In this document: positions 4,733-8,534 of the stretch, piece by piece
How positions within the stretch are numbered: the stretch's first letter is position 1
Layout of the letters: every line of letters begins with the position of its first letter
NCBI GenBank assembly: GCA_900555785.1
Contig: USMO01000060.1
Coordinates: 1-8,534, forward strand
Length of the DNA stretch: 8,534 bases
DNA from: an uncultured Eubacteriales bacterium
Lineage (GTDB): Bacteria > Bacillota > Clostridia > Oscillospirales > CAG-272
Reading direction: 5' to 3'
Program-made: the position numbers and the translations under genes
The notes under the pieces: model-generated
What the model saw: the letters and a program-made list of their open reading frames with translations, nothing else
What the model was told of the DNA's origin: nothing
Databases searched by the model: none

Positions 4733-6553
4733 TCAATCTTCGTCATCCAACCGTAACACAGCCATGAAGGCTTCGGGAGAGACCTGAACGGAGCCAAGCT
4801 GGCGCATCTTCTTTTTGCCTTCCTTCTGCTTTTCCAGGAGCTTCTTTTTGCGCGTGATGTCGCCGCCGTAACACTTCGCAAGCACATCCTTGCGCATCGC
4901 CTTGACCGTCTCGCGGGCAATGATCTTGGAACCGATCGCCGCCTGAATCGGAATCTCAAACAGCTGGCGCGGAATATTGTCCTTCAGCTTTTCCGCAATC
5001 TTGCGCGCGCGGGCGTATGCCTTGTCCTCGTGAACAATAAACGACAGCGCATCCACCTGATCGCCGTTAAGCAGAAAATCCAGCTTCACCAGCTTGCTCG
5101 GCTCGTACCCCTTCAGCTCGTAATCCAGGGACGCATACCCGCGCGAGCGGCTCTTCAGCGCGTCGAAAAAGTCGTAAATAATCTCGTTCAGTGGCAGATC
5201 GTAGTGCAGCTCCACCCTCGTCTGGTCCAGATACTTCATGTCGTGAAAGACCCCGCGCCGGTCCTGGCAAAGATCCATCAGACCGCCCACATAATCCACG
5301 GGCGTGATGATTCCCGCCTTCACCACCGGCTCAAACGCCGTTTCAATCTGGTCCGCAGCCGGATAGTTGGACGGGTTGTCAATCTTCACCACCTCGCCGC
5401 TCTTCAGCCGAATCTCGTAAATGACGCTCGGCGCAGTCGTAATCAGATCCAGATTGAACTCGCGCTCCAGCCGCTCCTCGATGATCTCCATGTGCAAAAG
5501 CCCCAGGAACCCGCAGCGGAACCCGAACCCGAGCGCGACCGACGTCTCCGGCTCAAACACGAGCGCCGCATCGTTCAGCCGCAGCTTTTCCAGCGCGTCC
5601 CGCAGGTCGCCGTAGCGCGCACCGTCAGCCGGATAAATGCCGGCGTAAACCATCGGCTGAACCGCCTTGAAGCCCGGCAGCGCCTGCGCGGTCGGGTTGG
5701 CAGCAAGCGTTACCGTGTCGCCAACGCGCGTGTCGCCGATGTTCTTGATGGACGCGGTAAGATAACCGACCTCGCCCGCCGACAGGGACAAGCCTCGCGA
5801 CAGCCCGAACGGCTCCATCGAACCGACCTCCACCACGTCAAACTCCGCGCCGGTGCTCATCAGCCGAATCCGGTCGCCCGCCTTCACGCAGCCGTCCACC
5901 ACCCGGATGTTGACCACAACGCCAAGATAGCTGTCGTAGTAGGAGTCGAAAATCAGCGCCTTGAGCGGCGCGTCCTCTTCCCCGCCCGGCGCGGGAATCT
6001 GCGTGACCACCGCCTCCAGCACGTTCTCCACGTTCAAGCCGGTCTTTGCCGACACTGCCGGGCAGCCCTCGGCGGGAATGCCGATGACCTCCTCAATCTC
6101 GTCCTGGCAGCGCTTGACATCGGCAGACGGCAGGTCGATCTTGTTAATGACCGGCACAATTTCCAGATTCGAATCGACCGCAAGGTAGGCGTTTGCCAGC
6201 GTCTGCGCCTCGATTCCCTGCGTTGCGTCCACGACCAAAAGCGCCCCCTCGCAGGCGTTGAGCGAGCGGGAGACCTCGTAGTTGAAGTCGACGTGACCGG
6301 GCGTGTCGATCAGATTGAAGACATAATTTTCGCCGTTCTTCGCGGTGTAATTCAGCCGGACCGCGCGCGCCTTAATGGTGATGCCGCGCTCGCGCTCCAG
6401 CTCCATGTTGTCAAGCACCTGATCCTCCATGTCGCGCTTCTCCACCGTGCGGGTCAGCTCCAGAATGCGGTCCGCCAGCGTCGACTTTCCGTGGTCGATG
6501 TGCGCGATGATGGAAAAATTGCGAATGTGCTCCTGCCGTTCGGATTTACTCAC
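4733..6553 (-). CDS. lepA: Elongation factor 4 (LepA), ribosome-associated GTPase
   Basis: This 606-residue protein is full length for LepA/EF-4, a translational GTPase acting on the 70S ribosome and implicated in 30S assembly and translation under stress. The G domain shows the P-loop AHIDHGKST (17-25), switch [10 protein letters not shown] (54-62), DTPGH (83-87), NKID (137-140) and SAK (168-170). The basic C-terminal domain specific to LepA includes [23 protein letters not shown] sequence and ends [15 protein letters not shown]. The start is GTG (6553-6551); a stop codon two codons upstream in frame leaves no longer alternative. The nearest purine-rich site, AAAGG, lies about 13 bases from GTG, so the ribosome site is weak. 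A sigma-A promoter lies at 6603-6631. It is divergent from the oxidoreductase. Confidence 0.98.
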   Translation of the reverse strand: MSKSERQEHIRNFSIIAHIDHGKSTLADRILELTRTVEKRDMEDQVLDNMELERERGITIKARAVRLNYTAKNGENYVFNLIDTPGHVDFNYEVSRSLNACEGALLVVDATQGIEAQTLANAYLAVDSNLEIVPVINKIDLPSADVKRCQDEIEEVIGIPAEGCPAVSAKTGLNVENVLEAVVTQIPAPGGEEDAPLKALIFDSYYDSYLGVVVNIRVVDGCVKAGDRIRLMSTGAEFDVVEVGSMEPFGLSRGLSLSAGEVGYLTASIKNIGDTRVGDTVTLAANPTAQALPGFKAVQPMVYAGIYPADGARYGDLRDALEKLRLNDAALVFEPETSVALGFGFRCGFLGLLHMEIIEERLEREFNLDLITTAPSVIYEIRLKSGEVVKIDNPSNYPAADQIETAFEPVVKAGIITPVDYVGGLMDLCQDRRGVFHDMKYLDQTRVELHYDLPLNEIIYDFFDALKSRSRGYASLDYELKGYEPSKLVKLDFLLNGDQVDALSFIVHEDKAYARARKIAEKLKDNIPRQLFEIPIQAAIGSKIIARETVKAMRKDVLAKCYGGDITRKKKLLEKQKEGKKKMRQLGSVQVSPEAFMAVLRLDDED

Positions 6554-6602
6554 GTTTCAAACCAGACCTTTCAAAGGATTGCAATAACGATTCTTATCTA
6601 TT

Positions 6603-6631
6603 ATTATACTGCATTTCCGCTTCAATGGCAA
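6603..6631 (-). promoter_or_regulatory. lepA promoter
   Basis: Read on the minus strand: TTGCCA (-35, 6631-6626), 17-base spacer, exact TATAAT (-10, 6608-6603). The expected start is near 6596, giving a leader of about 43 bases before the GTG codon. Confidence 0.82.
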
Positions 6632-6644
6632 GTGCTTTGCAACA

Positions 6645-6674
6645 TTTTTCCGGAAAAAGGCGAAAATTTTTGCC
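6645..6674. promoter_or_regulatory. Two adjacent AT-rich palindromes between divergent promoters
   Basis: TTTTTCCGGAAAAA (6645-6658) is a perfect 14-base palindrome. GGCGAAAATTTTTGCC (6659-6674) follows directly and is palindromic except at one pair. They lie between the lepA -35 and the oxidoreductase -35, centred 15 bases apart. They could be operator sites or simply UP-like AT-rich DNA; no regulator is identifiable in the window. Confidence 0.35.
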
Positions 6675-6713
6675 CGGAGCGCAAAAAAAGTCTGAAAAAA
6701 TTCAATGTGTGTC

Positions 6714-6742
6714 TTGAAAAACACAAGAAAATAGTATATACT
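6714..6742 (+). promoter_or_regulatory. Oxidoreductase promoter
   Basis: TTGAAA (6714-6719), 17-base spacer, TATACT (6737-6742). Transcription should start near 6749, giving a leader of about 50 bases. An inverted repeat TGTGT (6706-6710) with ACACA (6721-6725) straddles the -35 and is a possible operator. Confidence 0.75.
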
Positions 6743-6756
6743 ATGAAGGCAAAGAA

Positions 6757-6781
6757 AAAGACCGGGCGTTCCCCGGCCTTT
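6757..6781 (+). promoter_or_regulatory. Leader hairpin of the oxidoreductase mRNA
   Basis: AAAG (6757-6760) pairs with CTTT (6778-6781), and CCGGG (6762-6766) with CCCGG (6772-6776), around the loop CGTTC with one A-C mismatch. No T-run follows, so it is unlikely to terminate. It ends three bases before the AAGGAAGG ribosome site and may stabilise the transcript's 5' end. Confidence 0.45.
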
Positions 6782-6799
6782 GGAAGGAAGGTACATCAC

Positions 6800-7846
6800 A
6801 TGAAAAAAATGAAGGTTGCCGTCATCGGTTACGGCGGCATGGGCGGCTGGCACACAGAAAAGCTCCTGAAGAGCGACGTTGCGGAGCTTGCCGGAATTTA
6901 TGACATCAGACGGGAGCGCAACGAGCTTGCGGAAAGCCGCGGCATTCACGCTTACGCCTCTTTGCGCGAGGTGCTGCAGGATCCGGAGGTGGAGCTTATC
7001 ACCGTGGCGGTGCCGAATGACGCGCACGAGGACGTTGTGGTCAAGGCGCTGAACGCGGGAAAGAACGTTATCTGCGAGAAGCCGGTTGCACTGTCTCTGG
7101 AATCGCTTAATCGCATGATTGCCGCTGCCGAGAAAAACGGCGTTCACTTCTCCACCCACCAGAACCGCCGCTGGGACGTTGACTATCTTGCCATGAAGCA
7201 GGTTCACGACTCCGGCGAGATCGGACGGGTCATCAACATTGAGTCGCGTATTCATGGCAGCCGCGGCATTCCCTCCGACTGGAGAGGCGAAAAGGTTCAC
7301 GGCGGCGGCATGCTCTACGACTGGGGCATTCACCTGATTGACCAGATGCTGATGATCTTCGGCTTTGATCAGGTTGAGAGTGTTTTCTGCGTCTGCGACC
7401 ACATCACGAACCGGGAAGTCGATGACGGTTTCCGGCTGGACATCAACTTTGTCGGCGGTCAGCGGGCAACGGTTGAAGTCGGCACGTACAACTTTATCGC
7501 CATGCCGCGCTTCTATCTGCGCGCCGAAAAGGGCTCCGCGCTGATTACCGACTGGCGCGAGGAGGCTCAGGTTGTCAAGTGCACGCACTGGCATGAGAGC
7601 GAGGTCCTGCCGGTCGAGACCGCTGCCGGTTTGACCAAAACGATGGCACCGCGCGACAGCATCACGACCGAGACCTACCGTATTCCGAAGCCGCAGTCGG
7701 ATGTTCACGACTACTATCGCAACTTTATCAAAGCGATTCGTGGAGAGGGTGAGCAGTTCGTCACCTACGACCAGATGCGCACCGACCTCAAGGTCATCCT
7801 CGCCGCCTTCGAATCGGCTGAAACCGGCAAGGTCGTCGCGCTGTAA
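6800..7846 (+). CDS. Gfo/Idh/MocA family NAD(P)-dependent oxidoreductase
   Basis: This 348-residue protein has the size and layout of the Gfo/Idh/MocA family, whose members oxidise or reduce sugars, inositols and related polyols. The N-terminal Rossmann domain has VAVIGYGGMG (6-15) for NAD(P) binding and the family signature ICEKPVAL (91-98). In the C-terminal domain, GGGMLYDWGIHLIDQ (168-182) supplies the usual Asp174 and His178 near the substrate. The ATG at 6800 is chosen for the AAGGAAGG site (6784-6791) eight bases upstream and the direct fit to the Rossmann start; the frame is open much further upstream, but only as antisense to lepA. There is no transporter or sugar-pathway neighbour, so the substrate cannot be named. 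It is a single-gene unit with its own promoter and terminator. Confidence 0.93.
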   Translation: MKKMKVAVIGYGGMGGWHTEKLLKSDVAELAGIYDIRRERNELAESRGIHAYASLREVLQDPEVELITVAVPNDAHEDVVVKALNAGKNVICEKPVALSLESLNRMIAAAEKNGVHFSTHQNRRWDVDYLAMKQVHDSGEIGRVINIESRIHGSRGIPSDWRGEKVHGGGMLYDWGIHLIDQMLMIFGFDQVESVFCVCDHITNREVDDGFRLDINFVGGQRATVEVGTYNFIAMPRFYLRAEKGSALITDWREEAQVVKCTHWHESEVLPVETAAGLTKTMAPRDSITTETYRIPKPQSDVHDYYRNFIKAIRGEGEQFVTYDQMRTDLKVILAAFESAETGKVVAL

Positions 7847-7876
7847 AGACCTCGGGGCTCTGCCCCAAGGTCTTTT
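7845..7876 (+). terminator. Rho-independent terminator, probably bidirectional
   Basis: AAAGACCT (7845-7852) pairs with AGGTCTTT (7868-7875) and GGGG (7854-7857) with CCCC (7863-7866) around CTCTG, with one C-A mismatch and TTTT at the 3' side. It overlaps the oxidoreductase stop. The reverse reading also ends in TTT and lies ten bases after the stop of the minus-strand spoIVB, so it can serve both converging genes. Confidence 0.88.
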
Positions 7877-7885
7877 CCTTCCCCT

Positions 7886-8503
7886 TCAATGCACCGCAAC
7901 GGGCATTGCGAGGAGCATGTTTTCGAGGAAAATGCCGTAGCCGGAGGTCGGGTCGTTGATGAGCACATGCGTCACGGCACCGATCAGCTTGCCGTTCTGA
8001 ATGATCGGGGAGCCGGACATGCCCTGCACAATGCCGCCGGACGCAGAGAGCAGCGCCGGGTCGGTAATCTTCACCGAAAAGCACTTGGAGCCGGTCGCAG
8101 CGCGGTCAATGTTCGAAATCTCCACGCGATAGCGACCGATCTTGTTGCTGTCAAGCGTGCAGAAAATCTCCGCGCTGCCCTCCGATACGTCCCCCCGTAA
8201 CCCCACCGGCAGCGCGTCAACCGGACTCTCCGGCGGGTCGCTGAACACGCCCCAAACGCCGCAGCCTGAATTGCCAAGCAGAGCGCCTGTCTTGCCGGGG
8301 TTAAAATACCCCTTCAGTTCGCCCGGCGCACCGACCGCACCCCGGACAACCGAACTGATGGTCACATCCGAGACCGTCCCGCGCCGGATGGAAATCAGCT
8401 CGCCCGAATCCGCGTCGCAAATGCCGTGCCCCAAGCCCGCAAACGCACCGGTCTCGGGAATGATGAAGGTCACCGTCCCAATGCCCGCGCCGCTGTCGCG
8501 CAC
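7886..8503 (-). CDS. spoIVB: SpoIVB peptidase catalytic domain (S55), interrupted upstream
   Basis: SpoIVB is the serine protease, released from the forespore, that triggers SpoIVFA cleavage and so pro-sigma-K processing. The 205 residues from the GTG at 8503 form its S55 domain: VRDSGAGIGT at the start, likely catalytic His26 in GLGHGI, likely catalytic Ser165 in GIVQGMSGSP, and the typical tail DPTSGYGIFLENMLL. The domain's homology begins slightly earlier, KTGIWVRDS, at 8518, but an in-frame TAA stands at 8519-8521. Family members usually have a continuous frame here, with an N-terminal membrane segment and PDZ domain before it. GTG 8503 has no suitably spaced ribosome site (GGAGGG is about 22 bases away). 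It is therefore probably the 3' part of a gene broken by a nonsense change, unless the base is a sequencing error; the rest is outside the window. Confidence 0.8.
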   Translation of the reverse strand: MRDSGAGIGTVTFIIPETGAFAGLGHGICDADSGELISIRRGTVSDVTISSVVRGAVGAPGELKGYFNPGKTGALLGNSGCGVWGVFSDPPESPVDALPVGLRGDVSEGSAEIFCTLDSNKIGRYRVEISNIDRAATGSKCFSVKITDPALLSASGGIVQGMSGSPIIQNGKLIGAVTHVLINDPTSGYGIFLENMLLAMPVAVH

Positions 8504-8518
8504 CCAGATGCCGGTCTT

Positions 8519-8521
8519 TTA
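8519..8521 (-). other. In-frame TAA interrupting spoIVB
   Basis: Reading the minus strand across the stop gives Ala-Glu-Gly-Arg-stop-Lys-Thr-Gly-Ile-Trp-Val-Arg-Asp. SpoIVB proteins commonly read like GKYKxGIWVRDS here, so the TAA sits where TAC or TAT (tyrosine) is expected. The frame on both sides is otherwise consistent with SpoIVB, which argues for a point nonsense change and against a frameshift. Confidence 0.6.
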
Positions 8522-8534
8522 GCGTCCCTCCGCT

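Noticed and set aside
4482..4736. N-terminal extension of the membrane-protein frame
   Set aside because: It consists of the translated repeat element B; the start with GGAGG at 4481 is far better.
5030..6799. Plus-strand open frame of about 590 codons continuous with the oxidoreductase, opposite lepA
   Set aside because: It mirrors lepA codon structure on the other strand of GC-rich DNA, is rich in Arg, His and Val with no domain, and the oxidoreductase has its own promoter, ribosome site and Rossmann start at 6800.

Overview
The window looks like a chromosomal segment of a GC-rich, spore-former-lineage member of the Clostridia, probably Oscillospiraceae/Ruminococcaceae-like. The evidence is the 16S rRNA 5' end at the left edge, Firmicutes-type rRNA leader signals, a SpoIVB-type sporulation protease at the right edge, and a DUF421-DUF4363 gene pair. 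This placement is by recognition; no alignment was run.

Left to right: (1) Bases 1-357 are the 5' part of a 16S rRNA gene on the minus strand. Its control region fills 358 to about 1000: a leader with a boxA-like motif and a boxB-like hairpin, then three tandem promoters. Each promoter has exact TTGACA and TATAAT boxes, a 17-base spacer and helically phased T-tracts upstream of the -35. (2) A plus-strand two-gene operon, a YetF-like DUF421 membrane protein overlapping a DUF4363 protein by ATGA, ends at a strong terminator. (3) rsmI (16S rRNA C1402 ribose methyltransferase) lies on the minus strand, divergent from a plus-strand Amidase_3 N-acetylmuramoyl-L-alanine amidase. (4) Between the convergent ends of the amidase and lepA lies the most unusual part, 3761-4730: two related composite repeat elements of about 230-260 bases in inverted orientation, closely flanking one small four-helix membrane-protein gene. 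Each element has a near-perfect 22-23 bp hairpin, an 18-base pyrimidine-rich spacer, a second stem with conserved arms and a variable loop, then a shared 13-mer and a T7 run. The first hairpins of the two copies differ at exactly three base pairs, and all three are compensatory. (5) lepA (EF-4, minus, GTG start) is divergent from a Gfo/Idh/MocA-family oxidoreductase (plus); good sigma-A promoters for both lie in the shared 246-base gap. (6) A compact terminator precedes the catalytic domain of a SpoIVB peptidase (minus). Its reading frame is interrupted by TAA just upstream of the domain, where the family usually has a tyrosine.

Most genes are housekeeping or widespread Firmicutes genes that need not work together: rRNA, RsmI and LepA concern the ribosome, the amidase concerns the cell wall, and SpoIVB concerns sporulation. 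The inverted-repeat unit with its unrecognised membrane protein is the best candidate for something undescribed.
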